Positions 8,329 to 16,871 are shown, counted from the first letter of the stretch. The stretch is 64,000 nt of DNA from Desulfobacterium sp. (GCA_030145245.1 JAQYWC010000082.1:62001-126000); one strand, 5' to 3'. Translations and numbers: made by a program. The notes: generated from the sequence alone by a model not told the origin.

Positions 8329-9628
8329 TGAGCCCTCTTTTATTATCAAGCGTCCTGGCAAATTTCTTGCCCAGGGCAATGAGCGTTAGGACCGGAGGAA
8401 TCCCTCCGGATTTTGGCATCACACTGTTGTCGCAAACATAGAGGTTGCCGGCAGAAGTCCTGAGGGTGTTGTCCACCACCGTGCCCATGGCACAGGTTCC
8501 TCCCGGGTGCCCTCCGATCCCCTTGGCAACCGAGATGGTAGAAGCATCGACTCCGGCCCTTGTCATCACATCTGTCGCGATCTTGATTCCCTTGGCCATG
8601 GTCCGTTCATCCCGCCGGGTAAACGTTTTATGAAACACCCCGTTTTCGTCGATGGATCCCACGGGATCGTCACACAGCTTGACAAACATGCCGGCAAGCC
8701 GCTTCATGTGAATGCCCTGGCGCAGGAAAGAGAGATTCAGGGCTGCGATCTGGGCCACAAACCCGTTGACCGCACCGGTGTTGCCAAAAACAAACTCGCC
8801 GCCATTGGATGCATCGGCAACGGTAAAGGTCATTTCACGAAAGGTCCCCTTCCCCTCCTTCATCACCCCGACCAGCACGGACATGGGATCGGTGAAAAAA
8901 CGCCGGCCGGCTTCATGGATGCCGCTTCTGCGGAGAATTTCAGGACTCCCGATACCCCCTGCCGAAAGAATCACACGGTTGCATCCAACCCTCAATGTTC
9001 CGGAAGGCGTATCGGCCATAACACCTACGGCCCTGTTTCCGGAGACAAGGACCTTTCTGACGTTGCAACGGGTGACAAGCCTTGCCCCCAAAGCCACGGC
9101 ATCGTCAAGGTAATTTCGCGCCGTCCATTTCGCCCCCCGCCTGCACCCGAACAGACAGGAGTCGCACCCAGGAACGCATTTTTCGTAATCAACGAACCTC
9201 TCCTGGGGCTTCATGGCATAGCCAAGTTCACCTGCGGCATTGACCAGCCTCTGTGTCCCCGTGTAATTCTCCATGAAAGCCTCTGGAACAGGCCTGATGT
9301 TGAGTTCGCCTTTTGTTTCGGCCACCTCTTGGGAGAGGTCTATTCCCAGTTCGTGGTTGATAAAACCGGGAGGATCGTAGGCATTCCCTGAGTAAACCAT
9401 GGTGGAACCGCCGGTGGTGACGCCCCGTCGTACGATTATTCCCTCCCTGGATTTCATGATGTCGTACATGGTTGCGTAGGCCATGGGGGTTCCGATGGGC
9501 CAGGTGTGATCCCTGCCCTTTTCAAGCACCACCACAGATTCTCCCTTTTTCGCAAGCTCCCGTGCAATGGTCGCCCCGCAAGCTCCGGAACCCACGATTA
9601 CCGTTCCTGCCGAAATAGTTTTCCCCAT
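8312..9628 (-). CDS. GMC-family FAD oxidoreductase with four-Cys cluster
   Basis: 438 residues. Start 9628 is chosen for AGGGAG at good spacing; the frame extends 17 codons further without support. It has the FAD-binding VIVGSGACGATIARELAKKG, the C-terminal GGHPGGTCAMGTVVD with the catalytic-type His, and a CVPGCDSCLFGC block with cysteines at about 151, 155, 158 and 162. The cluster could hold a metal or FeS centre; similar CxGCxxCxxGC blocks occur in a GMC subgroup of anaerobes. It lies between the CULT protein and its paralogue in a three-gene minus-strand cluster. Substrate is not known. Confidence 0.87.
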   Translation of the reverse strand: MGKTISAGTVIVGSGACGATIARELAKKGESVVVLEKGRDHTWPIGTPMAYATMYDIMKSREGIIVRRGVTTGGSTMVYSGNAYDPPGFINHELGIDLSQEVAETKGELNIRPVPEAFMENYTGTQRLVNAAGELGYAMKPQERFVDYEKCVPGCDSCLFGCRRGAKWTARNYLDDAVALGARLVTRCNVRKVLVSGNRAVGVMADTPSGTLRVGCNRVILSAGGIGSPEILRRSGIHEAGRRFFTDPMSVLVGVMKEGKGTFREMTFTVADASNGGEFVFGNTGAVNGFVAQIAALNLSFLRQGIHMKRLAGMFVKLCDDPVGSIDENGVFHKTFTRRDERTMAKGIKIATDVMTRAGVDASTISVAKGIGGHPGGTCAMGTVVDNTLRTSAGNLYVCDNSVMPKSGGIPPVLTLIALGKKFARTLDNKRGLNGKGL

Positions 9629-9709
9629 GGATGTCTCCCTGTGCGTTACGAATCGCATTGATGCATACACCTGTAACATTGATGCGAAAAAGAGACAAGC
9701 CTATATTTT

Positions 9710-10102
9710 TCAGGGAAGGATCAAATTCTCTTGGATGAGTCCGAAAAACGACGAAGTATTGGAGAAAAAATACCAGCCAAGATGGTTGGAGCAGTTTCTG
9801 CAAAGGGCGATTTTCCAGAGATACCCACTAAACCAGGAAAATTCAGGGGATGCTTCCTGGGAGGTCAGACACCCTGTTGCCCTCTTGTAACAGCCGATCT
9901 CAAAAACATAACCATGGGGATTTGCAAAGATGTGGGAGTGGGCGCCGTTCATGGCGATCTGGTTGCTGGTGTCCGTGATCGAGCTTTGGCAAAATCCGCA
10001 GAGAATCGCCTCCTCTTCTTCCCCCTTTTCTTCAACCTCGTCCAGGGCCACAGTGATCAGGCCATCCTCCGGCTGGCTCTCCCGAAAGGATTTTAAGCGC
10101 AT
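9710..10102 (-). CDS. Stand-alone CULT-domain protein (cereblon thalidomide-binding-like)
   Basis: 130 residues; start 10102 has AAGGAG seven bases upstream. After an acidic N-terminal stretch (1-32) the whole protein matches the CULT domain of cereblon. It has paired zinc cysteines CGFC (35, 38) and CRNC (101, 104), the NPHGYVFE strand (61-68), and FSWFSGYLWKIALC...HLGWYFF carrying the three cage tryptophans (90, 96, 110) that in cereblon bind cyclic imides such as thalidomide and uracil-like ligands. Single-domain bacterial CULT proteins are known, but I know of no settled physiological role. It is divergent from a NarL-type regulator and leads into two GMC oxidoreductases. Confidence 0.88.
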   Translation of the reverse strand: MRLKSFRESQPEDGLITVALDEVEEKGEEEEAILCGFCQSSITDTSNQIAMNGAHSHIFANPHGYVFEIGCYKRATGCLTSQEASPEFSWFSGYLWKIALCRNCSNHLGWYFFSNTSSFFGLIQENLILP

Positions 10103-10220
10103 TGTCCAACTCCTTTTGTTTACATGAGTTAAAAACAATTGATGGCCTAAGCCACCGATCCATCCTATCAGTTCAGGCAAACCCGGCACAACCCAAAAGA
10201 GAGAAAAAAACGGTTTCTGC

Positions 10221-10250
10221 TTGATGTTGAAAAGAGTGAGCTGTTATAAT
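10221..10250 (+). promoter_or_regulatory. Promoter of the NarL-type regulator
   Basis: TTGATG (10221-10226), 18-base spacer, TATAAT (10245-10250), about 30 bases upstream of the regulator's ATG, in the gap shared with the divergent CULT gene. Confidence 0.55.
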
Positions 10251-10280
10251 GATCCTTTTTAAGGCAAGCAAGAGAGTCCC

Positions 10281-10904
10281 ATGAACATCGTGATTGTAGA
10301 AGATCAGCGCCGCCTGCTCAGTTATTACACCATGCTCCTCAGCGGCGATCCCGGAATCGGGAAGGTCACCCCATGCACAACCCTGAAAGAGGCGATCCAA
10401 GTACTCCAACACCGGAACGTTGACATTCTTACCACCAATCTTGGAAATCCTGTAACACGTGGCATCGAACGGATAAAGACCATCCGGAGGCGTTATCCTG
10501 AGGTGGAGATCCTTGTTCTCTCCTCAAATGATGATGAAACCGTTGTTCTCGAGACCTTCAGGTCAGGGGCAACCGGTTACCTGCTCAAGGGAGCTCCGCC
10601 TGCCGAACTTGTGGAAGCCATCTATGCGATCCACCGGGGAGGCGTTCCCCTGACCCCGAAAATTGCAAGGATGCTCATCCGCCACCTGCACCAGAAAAAG
10701 ATCATCACCAACACCCCCCTGACCACCAGGGAGTTGAAGGTTCTCAAGCTCATGGAACAGGGGCTGACCTATAAGGAGATCGGGGCCACCCTTTGTATCA
10801 GCACCCACCTGGTTCACTCCCAGGTCAAAAAGATCCACTCAAAGCTCAAGGCCTACGACAGGAAAGATGCCTTTAAAAAAGCAAGGAAACAGGGCCTGAT
10901 CTAA
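10281..10904 (+). CDS. NarL/LuxR-type response regulator with Asn in place of phospho-Asp
   Basis: 207 residues: receiver (1-120) plus LuxR-type helix-turn-helix (about 143-200; PLTTRELKVLKLMEQGLTYKEIGATLCIS). The receiver keeps the acidic pair (E7, D8), the switch serine in LVLSSN, and the lysine in YLLKGAP. The phosphoacceptor strand, however, reads VDILTTNLGNP, placing Asn53 where Asp is expected. It is likely a phosphorylation-independent or ligand-controlled pseudo-receiver. No sensor kinase is adjacent; the divergent neighbour is the CULT gene, which makes the CULT-GMC cluster a candidate target (inference). Confidence 0.9.
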   Translation: MNIVIVEDQRRLLSYYTMLLSGDPGIGKVTPCTTLKEAIQVLQHRNVDILTTNLGNPVTRGIERIKTIRRRYPEVEILVLSSNDDETVVLETFRSGATGYLLKGAPPAELVEAIYAIHRGGVPLTPKIARMLIRHLHQKKIITNTPLTTRELKVLKLMEQGLTYKEIGATLCISTHLVHSQVKKIHSKLKAYDRKDAFKKARKQGLI

Positions 10905-11155
10905 TCTGTCCCCATTTTTTACCCATGCAGGTATCCGAGTATTTCGGTTAAAAGCCTCGCCCATTAAGGGTTTCCAAAGCCGGCACCGTGGCTGTAGTAA
11001 ACCAAAAATCCATATTATGAACGGTCGAATTCAGGCCATCCCCGATTGCCCCATCCCAGTAACCAAACTAAACTGAGTGCAAGTGTTCATCACGCCGGTA
11101 AACCAAAGGGCAAGGCTCTGTATCGGAAACGCACAACCTTAAAAAGGGGGCAATC

Positions 11156-11518
11156 ATGATGAGGCAAATCATTTTTTTAGCGGCACTGGCCGTTGTTTTT
11201 TCCCTGACCTCGGCGGTTTTTGCAGACGATTCTGCAGAAAATCGAAAACGGGAGAGCATCTATGGCTCGGCAATCGATCGACAGATAGCATTCTACCAGT
11301 CAAGGCTCTATCTCATGGATTCCGAGTACGCTATTTTATCGGAGATCGGCTGGAATGCTGAAGCAAGAATCTCCTATCTTACAGCAAAGCGGGAGAATAT
11401 GATCCAGGATATGATCGCGGCTAAGTCTCCCCTGCAAAACAAGAAAATGCAAGCGTTCATCAGCTTTTCTTTTTACAAGGACGAGGGCACCGCAGAAGCG
11501 TATTCACCACCGGAATAA
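11156..11518 (+). CDS. Small exported protein of unknown function
   Basis: 120 residues with a clear signal peptide, MMRQIIFLAALAVVFSLTSAVFA, likely cleaved after VFA, giving a mature periplasmic protein of about 97 residues. The mature part is charged and helical with no motif I recognise. AAGGGGG lies five bases before the ATG. It stands alone, 250 bases after the NarL-type regulator, and converges on the EI24 gene. The preceding gap (10905-11155) holds a weak nested inverted repeat at 10969-11003 and no gene. Confidence 0.65.
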   Translation: MMRQIIFLAALAVVFSLTSAVFADDSAENRKRESIYGSAIDRQIAFYQSRLYLMDSEYAILSEIGWNAEARISYLTAKRENMIQDMIAAKSPLQNKKMQAFISFSFYKDEGTAEAYSPPE

Positions 11519-11548
11519 AGTTGAAACAAACGGAAGTCCCGTCCGGTC

Positions 11549-12265
11549 TCACCTCTTCTCCGTCTCAAGATAGTAGAGCGTCCCCCCCACCGGCGCAAAG
11601 GAAAGAAAAACGATATTTAACCAGGGCACCAGGAACCAGAGCCCGAATCCTATATGAAACAGGAGATTCCGTTTAAATCGACCGAATCTGGCCTTAAAAG
11701 GAGATAACCTTCTGGCCGGTACAAGGTCAGTGTTGTCCCATGCAAGAAAAGTGACGGCCACAAGGGATGAGACCAGTGCGATGGCCGGCCCAAAGGGCGT
11801 CAGGAACCCAAGCGTCATCAACACCACCATGGCAAGAACAGGAATGATGGCCCTTGGGATCTCCTGCTTTATAAGGTGAAAAACCATCGCTGCCGGCGAA
11901 GTTCCCCGGGCAGAGACTTCAACGCCGGTAACAAGCCGTTCGGTAATCCTCGACATGGAGTCCATGATAAACACACAAAAGAAAATTTGCGCAACAAGAT
12001 AGGAGAAGAGGCAGGCCAAGCCGGAAAGAAAAAGCGAAACAATCCACGAGACCACCTTCCACAGATAGAGGAACCACCCCGGTTCAGGCATGGTCCAGAC
12101 AAGGTTCAACAGCTCCTGGTGCCAAAAAAGAATCAATCCGGAGAAAAAAAGGGCCAGCAGCACAACAACCAGAAACCGCATCATTCCCAGGAAAAGAAGA
12201 CGAGGAGTCCTGAGCCCCAGAACAAGCCCCCTGACATTATAAGTAATTCCCCTAAACAGATCCAT
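11549..12265 (-). CDS. EI24/CysZ-like integral membrane protein
   Basis: 238 residues with several hydrophobic segments: FLVVVLLALFFSGLILF, a tract around VVSWIVSLFLSGL, and IIPVLAMVVLMTLGF. The arrangement, with a central SMSRITERL loop and the C-terminal APVGGTLYYLE, matches the EI24 domain family that includes the sulfate permease CysZ. Whether it carries sulfate cannot be told. ATG 12265 is preferred over a TTG one codon earlier because AGGT sits at better spacing. It is divergent from the aminotransferase gene. Confidence 0.75.
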   Translation of the reverse strand: MDLFRGITYNVRGLVLGLRTPRLLFLGMMRFLVVVLLALFFSGLILFWHQELLNLVWTMPEPGWFLYLWKVVSWIVSLFLSGLACLFSYLVAQIFFCVFIMDSMSRITERLVTGVEVSARGTSPAAMVFHLIKQEIPRAIIPVLAMVVLMTLGFLTPFGPAIALVSSLVAVTFLAWDNTDLVPARRLSPFKARFGRFKRNLLFHIGFGLWFLVPWLNIVFLSFAPVGGTLYYLETEKR

Positions 12266-12386
12266 CAATACACCTCTCTCTATTTTTATCCTTTTTCTCT
12301 AACTGTTTCATGATTATACTATTGGCAAAGGATTTTCAACATCCTTTATGATCGTGGCTTTGATATTGGTTTAAAGGAGAGTTTGC

Positions 12387-13223
12387 ATGGGCACCTTTTA
12401 TGTTGACGGTTGTTTTGTTCCATCGAAAAAGGCTGTGATACCGGTCGATGACCTTGCCGTTCTCAGGGGAATCGGGGTGTGCGATCTCATGCGCACCTTC
12501 CAGGGAAGACCCTATTTTCTAAGGGCGCATATCCAAAGGCTTGAGCGTTCGGCTGAAGCCATAGGCCTCAGCCTGAAATGGAGCCGTGACGAGATCGAGG
12601 CCATTGTTCTTGAAACCCTGAAGAGAAACCCGAAACTTGAGGAAGCAAACATCAGGATCATTGTTACCGGCGGGTCTAGCCCTGATTTCATCACCCCCCA
12701 GGGCAGCCCCCGACTCCTTGTCCTTGTCACCGAAATTTCTCCCATCCCCCCGGAGTGGTACCGGAACGGAGTTAAGGTGATCACCGTCAACCAGGAGCGG
12801 GAGGTCCCCGAAGCAAAGAGCCTCTCCTATATTCCGGCAGCACTTGCCCTCAGGAAAGCCAAAAGTCTACAGGCAATAGAAGCACTCTATGTGAACAAAA
12901 AACGCTTTGTCAACGAAGGAACCACAAGCAATCTCTTCGCCTTTATCAAAGGCAGGCTCATCACTCCAAAGGAGAACGTGTTAAAAGGCGTCACCCGGGA
13001 GGTGATCCTATCCCTGGCGGAAACCATGTTTGACATCGACCTTCGCCCCATCCCCCTGGAAGAGCTTCTACATGCAGATGAGGTGTTTATCACGGGAACC
13101 AACAAGGGCGTTGTTCCGGTGGTACAGGTTGACAGCACCACCATTGGTGACGGCAGGGTCGGCCAAAAGACCCGTCAACTCATCCAGGCCCTTGTGAAAC
13201 ACACCCTCAACCACGAAAGGTGA
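12387..13223 (+). CDS. Class IV PLP aminotransferase (branched-chain or D-amino-acid type)
   Basis: 278 residues of the fold-type IV family, which holds branched-chain aminotransferase, D-amino acid aminotransferase and aminodeoxychorismate lyase. Visible are the N-terminal VLRGIGVCDLMRTF, the PLP-lysine region VPEAKSLSYIP, the glycine-rich phosphate-binding VNEGTTSNLFAF, and the C-terminal DEVFITGTNKGVVPVVQVD. The last segment fits branched-chain aminotransferases best but the subfamily is not certain. An AAAGGAG lies ten bases before the ATG. It converges on the cyclase gene, leaving only 3 bases between them. Confidence 0.85.
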   Translation: MGTFYVDGCFVPSKKAVIPVDDLAVLRGIGVCDLMRTFQGRPYFLRAHIQRLERSAEAIGLSLKWSRDEIEAIVLETLKRNPKLEEANIRIIVTGGSSPDFITPQGSPRLLVLVTEISPIPPEWYRNGVKVITVNQEREVPEAKSLSYIPAALALRKAKSLQAIEALYVNKKRFVNEGTTSNLFAFIKGRLITPKENVLKGVTREVILSLAETMFDIDLRPIPLEELLHADEVFITGTNKGVVPVVQVDSTTIGDGRVGQKTRQLIQALVKHTLNHER

Positions 13224-13226
13224 CCC

Positions 13227-14885
13227 TCATATGCCAAAGCAGACGCTATGGGGGACTGCCTGACGGTTCCATCTCAACAGATAGGTTGTTTTGCTTGTAA
13301 ACTCCTTGTAACTGACGTTGCTTCTCTGGGTGACAACAGTTTGAAAGGGGTCGAACCCGGCCCGGTAAAGATCAAAAAAAGAGACGCTGCCCCTGGTTTC
13401 CAGGAGCGACCTCTCCTTCTCATACAACCCCTTCATACCGGGATAGAGACCGGCAATGATCGGGTAAACAAGTTTTGTGGACCGTGAGACGGTTGCCTCG
13501 TTCAAGAGCCCCATCACGGTGCTGCTCATGTGGATCTCGTTTGGAACACCGCTTGATTCAAACCGTGAAGCACGGTCCACAGCCTCTCCAATGGCCGTTA
13601 CAATCCTTCGTTTCCTGCTTCCCACGGGCCCGACGGTTGCAGGCCCGATCTCGATGCCGGACCGGAACTCCATGGCTATATTTTTCTGTTCCAACAGGGA
13701 TTTAACCCGTTGTTCCCGGTCCATGGGATGAAGCCCCCGTATCAACAGGTCGAGTTCCCTGAACATGGAGACAAGAAGCAGAATCATCAATACCGTACGT
13801 TCATGGAGGGTTGGAGCGTAACCGGCCTCTAACGGATCAAACACCGAGACATTCTGAAGAAAAAAAGCATCCCCCATGAAATTGTCAAGGCGGCAGGAAA
13901 ACGACGAGGCCAGGTTGGCCGCAATCTCCCTCAACTGGTTGGTCACGAAAAAATAATCATTGGGAGAGTAGACGCTCCTGATCCTGGTGGAACGGACCAT
14001 GTCTATAAAGGCGTAAACACCATCGCACACCATGACAGGTTCCATGTCAAGCATCTCTTCGGTCACGGCCCCCACGGCCATGAGGTACCGTTTCTGCCGT
14101 TCAACATCAGCCTCACTTTTTTTAAGTTCGGCTGTTGCCGCCCTCAACGCCCTCTCCTTTCTCCAGAGGGTTTCAACGGCCCTTTGCCCTTTGAGACGTC
14201 CCAGACAGGCAAGTGAGGCTGTTTCAATGCCCCGTATCAGCAGGTCAAGGCGATGCCTGAGCTCCGAGTCATGTAAGAATTGTCCATCTTTCCACAGCAA
14301 AAGATCTCTATCAACTGTATTGATCACAAGGGCACCGTAATCCGGAACATAGGCCCCTATAAAATTATCCACTTTGAACCGGGTTGTGATGGCCGAGTTC
14401 ACCTTGAGGTCGAAAAGGGAATCAAACCCCTTGCCGTCGTAGGAGAGAACCGGCAACTTTAAGAATTCGCCTTGTTGCGCCCCGCCTTCTATCTCCCTGA
14501 CAATGACGATTTTGACGCCATGCCGGTAGAAATCGGGATAGTTCCTGAGAAGGTAGGCAATGATCCCGTCATTATCGATCCGTTTACCCGGGGCATCCTC
14601 TTTATACAATGGCACAGAAGACAAGCCATTGAGCCGGAGAATGGCTTTGCCGAAATATTTGAGAACCAGTCCGGCGTTCCACCTGCTTTCGATCCTGTGT
14701 ATCACGCCCCTGTCCCATTGATCTGGGGAGATGAAGATCTCCCGGCTCAGGTCCGTGCCATAGAGCAGCCCGGCCTGTTTTGCAACCATCAGGTCAATGG
14801 AGAAACGCAAAAGCGCAGAAAAAGGGTCTCTTCTTCCAAAGAGCGCCGTTTCAAATCCTGCAATGCTGGGTAACGATTTTTTCAT
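13227..14885 (-). CDS. Class III nucleotide cyclase homologue with altered active-site residues
   Basis: 552 residues. An N-terminal region of about 280 residues (unrecognised, with a coiled-coil-like stretch at 230-268) precedes a class III cyclase domain (about 287-490). Both metal aspartates are present: D295 in FIDMVRST and D339 in FMGDAFF. The end block GPVGSRKRRIVTAIGEAVDRASRFES matches the family. The purine-recognising Lys of the usual IKTIGD is Asn335, and the transition-state Asn of VNxAxR is Asp437 (Arg441 kept). It is probably a cytoplasmic cyclase or cyclase-derived sensor; product and activity are uncertain. It follows the M23-type fragment on the same strand. Confidence 0.75.
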   Translation of the reverse strand: MKKSLPSIAGFETALFGRRDPFSALLRFSIDLMVAKQAGLLYGTDLSREIFISPDQWDRGVIHRIESRWNAGLVLKYFGKAILRLNGLSSVPLYKEDAPGKRIDNDGIIAYLLRNYPDFYRHGVKIVIVREIEGGAQQGEFLKLPVLSYDGKGFDSLFDLKVNSAITTRFKVDNFIGAYVPDYGALVINTVDRDLLLWKDGQFLHDSELRHRLDLLIRGIETASLACLGRLKGQRAVETLWRKERALRAATAELKKSEADVERQKRYLMAVGAVTEEMLDMEPVMVCDGVYAFIDMVRSTRIRSVYSPNDYFFVTNQLREIAANLASSFSCRLDNFMGDAFFLQNVSVFDPLEAGYAPTLHERTVLMILLLVSMFRELDLLIRGLHPMDREQRVKSLLEQKNIAMEFRSGIEIGPATVGPVGSRKRRIVTAIGEAVDRASRFESSGVPNEIHMSSTVMGLLNEATVSRSTKLVYPIIAGLYPGMKGLYEKERSLLETRGSVSFFDLYRAGFDPFQTVVTQRSNVSYKEFTSKTTYLLRWNRQAVPHSVCFGI

Positions 14886-14979
14886 GGTTCAGACAGGTGG
14901 TGGGAAGTAAAGGTTCACCGGAATCTTACCACCCGGGAACAGGTACTTGTCAAGGGAAACATTCCCACCCCCCCTTTTT

Positions 14980-15612
14980 CTACAGCTGACGAACCTCCCT
15001 TGGCAAGTCCAGACCAGCGGAACAGATCTCAATTGAGAATCGATCATCCACCCGCTGAACAACCAATTGCCTCCCAGGATCGATCTCATAGCCAAATTCG
15101 ACCAATGCATTTTCTTGAACACGGATATTGTAGGGCTGCCCGATTTTAATCTGGGTAAGGGGATAGATGCCTTTACTCTGCCGGCACAACTTATAGATCA
15201 AGGTCAGGGGAAGATAGTCGTTCAAAAGGGTGGATGCAGTATCCCCTCTCCGGATCACGCCGTTTACGGTTTGAACCGCCACCCCATCATCCAAGGCTTT
15301 TCCAGGGGTGTCAGAGGCATGGCCATTCGGCTCTTCCCCTGCATCCCCTGCCCCCTCCATAAAACGAACCGGCTCTGTTTCTTTTGCAACAGAGCCCAAG
15401 GGCGCGCTGTGAACCGCTTTCACCGAAGGAACCAATGTCCCTTCGCCATAGGATACAAACAGGTAGGGCCATGCATGGCACCAGCAGGAAACCAGAACAA
15501 ACAGCGACACCATGGAGAGCACCATGGCCATCCTGAAAAAGTTAATCTGTCTTGCCATGCCGTTATGTTGCTCAACAATTATTTCCCTGATAAAATCCGA
15601 TGGTGGTGTCAT
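14980..15612 (-). CDS. Membrane-anchored N-terminal region of an M23-type peptidase, catalytic domain absent
   Basis: 210 residues. One membrane segment near the N-terminus (MVLSMVSLFVLVSCWCHAW) is followed by a low-complexity linker. Next comes the block VIRRGDTASTLLNDYLPL through IKIGQPYNIRV, which resembles the LysM-like/OapA-type region that normally precedes an M23 endopeptidase domain in deltaproteobacterial envelope proteins. The reading frame stops soon after that block and no HxxxD/HxH peptidase domain follows in any frame before the cyclase gene. It is either a truncated gene or a stand-alone glycan-binding regulator. It lies 94 bases upstream of the cyclase on the same strand. Confidence 0.55.
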   Translation of the reverse strand: MTPPSDFIREIIVEQHNGMARQINFFRMAMVLSMVSLFVLVSCWCHAWPYLFVSYGEGTLVPSVKAVHSAPLGSVAKETEPVRFMEGAGDAGEEPNGHASDTPGKALDDGVAVQTVNGVIRRGDTASTLLNDYLPLTLIYKLCRQSKGIYPLTQIKIGQPYNIRVQENALVEFGYEIDPGRQLVVQRVDDRFSIEICSAGLDLPREVRQL

Positions 15613-15993
15613 ACTCTTATTCCAATGTAATAGGTTCTGTCCATTCCCGCTCCCCCTGTCCTGAACGGGCCTTTATCACCATGCAACGATTACAACATCC
15701 ATGCCAACCTAAGTGACTCTTTCGGTTACCCACTGAATTTACAACAAATAAACAGCAAATCCAATTGAGCCCCCTCCGACCAATGATTATATAAAACAAC
15801 GACCATCGTCATAACATCATAATAGTTATATTTAACTATAAGCCGGCCAATATCTATCAACCAAGGCTCCCCGAAGCATAGAAGGATAACCCCTTAACAA
15901 CCCACCAGAGAATGTGATACTACTAAGGCAGATCAAGTAGCGGTTTTTTGTTGCAGCACAGGGTTAAACTTTTCTAAACAAAGGGTTAGGCAA
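15613..15993. other. AT-rich divergent intergenic region without a gene
   Basis: A 381-base gap between the minus-strand M23-type fragment and the plus-strand PilZ gene. It contains an 18-bp palindrome, ATAGTT and AACTAT arms at 15822-15839, which could be an operator. The only ORF in it is a Cys/Trp-rich frame I consider spurious. Nothing else is recognised. Confidence 0.4.
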
Positions 15994-16407
15994 ATGACCG
16001 ACGAATTATTTTTAGACAAGATCAAGGGAAATGCGGCAAAACTTTCGTTCAACCGACAAAGGCAACTGTTGACACTGATCAAGAGCTGGTTGAACAGCGA
16101 CGAACGGATATACCAACGACGGGGGGTGTCCATTCCAGTCAAGATTGTCAAAGAGGATCGGTTCTTTGACGAGAAAATCGACAACATCAGCAAAGGCGGT
16201 GCTTTTGTATGCACCACCCGGCACACCCGATTCCCTCCGGACCATGAGGTCCTTCTCATCTTCAACCTTGCCATGGAAGCCGAACCGTTAAAGGTTAAAG
16301 CCAGAATCACAAGGGTATCGGAAAACGGGATCGCTGTTCAGTTCAATGAAACCGATCCCCGGCTCTCAGACTCCATCGAAAAAGAGATGCAGATCAAGAA
16401 CGCCTGA
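15994..16407 (+). CDS. PilZ-domain c-di-GMP-binding protein
   Basis: 137 residues. A helical N-terminal part (1-40) is followed by a PilZ domain: the RxxxR-type arm is represented by YQRRGVSIPV, and DNISKGGAFV matches the (D/N)xSxxG motif. The closing strands are KARITRVSENGIAVQF. PilZ domains bind cyclic di-GMP and change conformation; the downstream partner is not evident from context. AAAGGG lies eight bases before the ATG. It stands alone between the 381-base divergent gap and tRNA-Arg. Confidence 0.85.
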   Translation: MTDELFLDKIKGNAAKLSFNRQRQLLTLIKSWLNSDERIYQRRGVSIPVKIVKEDRFFDEKIDNISKGGAFVCTTRHTRFPPDHEVLLIFNLAMEAEPLKVKARITRVSENGIAVQFNETDPRLSDSIEKEMQIKNA

Positions 16408-16612
16408 ACAGCTATTACTCTGCTTTATAACTTGGATGTAAGGAACTACTGCACCTGCAAAAGTCCCGGAAAAATGAGAGGGTAGTCGCGTGTCTGCAGA
16501 TTCCGTCCTCGCTTTTCTGAATCAGTTTGTTAAGGTACGTCCAGATTAATTGATGGGGAGACCACAAACGAAGTGCACGGAAAATAAAGGGCTTCAGAAA
16601 AGAAGCAAAAAC

Positions 16613-16648
16613 AAAAAAAGGGTTTTCAACCGAAGTCGAAAACCCTTT
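16613..16648 (-). terminator. Intrinsic terminator of tRNA-Arg
   Basis: On the minus strand an 11-bp stem (AAAGGGTTTTC and complement, 16617-16648) is followed by a T-run, about 10 bases beyond the tRNA 3' end. Confidence 0.85.
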
Positions 16649-16658
16649 GAAGTCTAAA

Positions 16659-16735
<77 letters not shown>

Positions 16736-16871
16736 AAACAAGACGGACTTATATCAAAGAGATCCTATTGTGTCCAGAAAAAAATTGAAGGGGGTTCATT
16801 TTTTTTTAATCGATCTTTACGGGGTTTTAGTATAGTATGATATGGATGCACATTAACAGCAAGGAACAACT

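Noticed and set aside
10935-11150. GEMM (c-di-GMP) riboswitch before the exported protein
   Set aside because: Fragments such as TAAACC and GCAAGGC resemble parts of it, but the order and spacing of the conserved blocks do not fit.
10221-11155. Two-component kinase partner for the NarL-type regulator
   Set aside because: No histidine kinase gene lies near; the receiver also lacks the phosphoacceptor Asp.
15617-15799. 60-codon Cys/Trp-rich minus-strand ORF
   Set aside because: No ribosome site, odd composition and no recognisable pattern.
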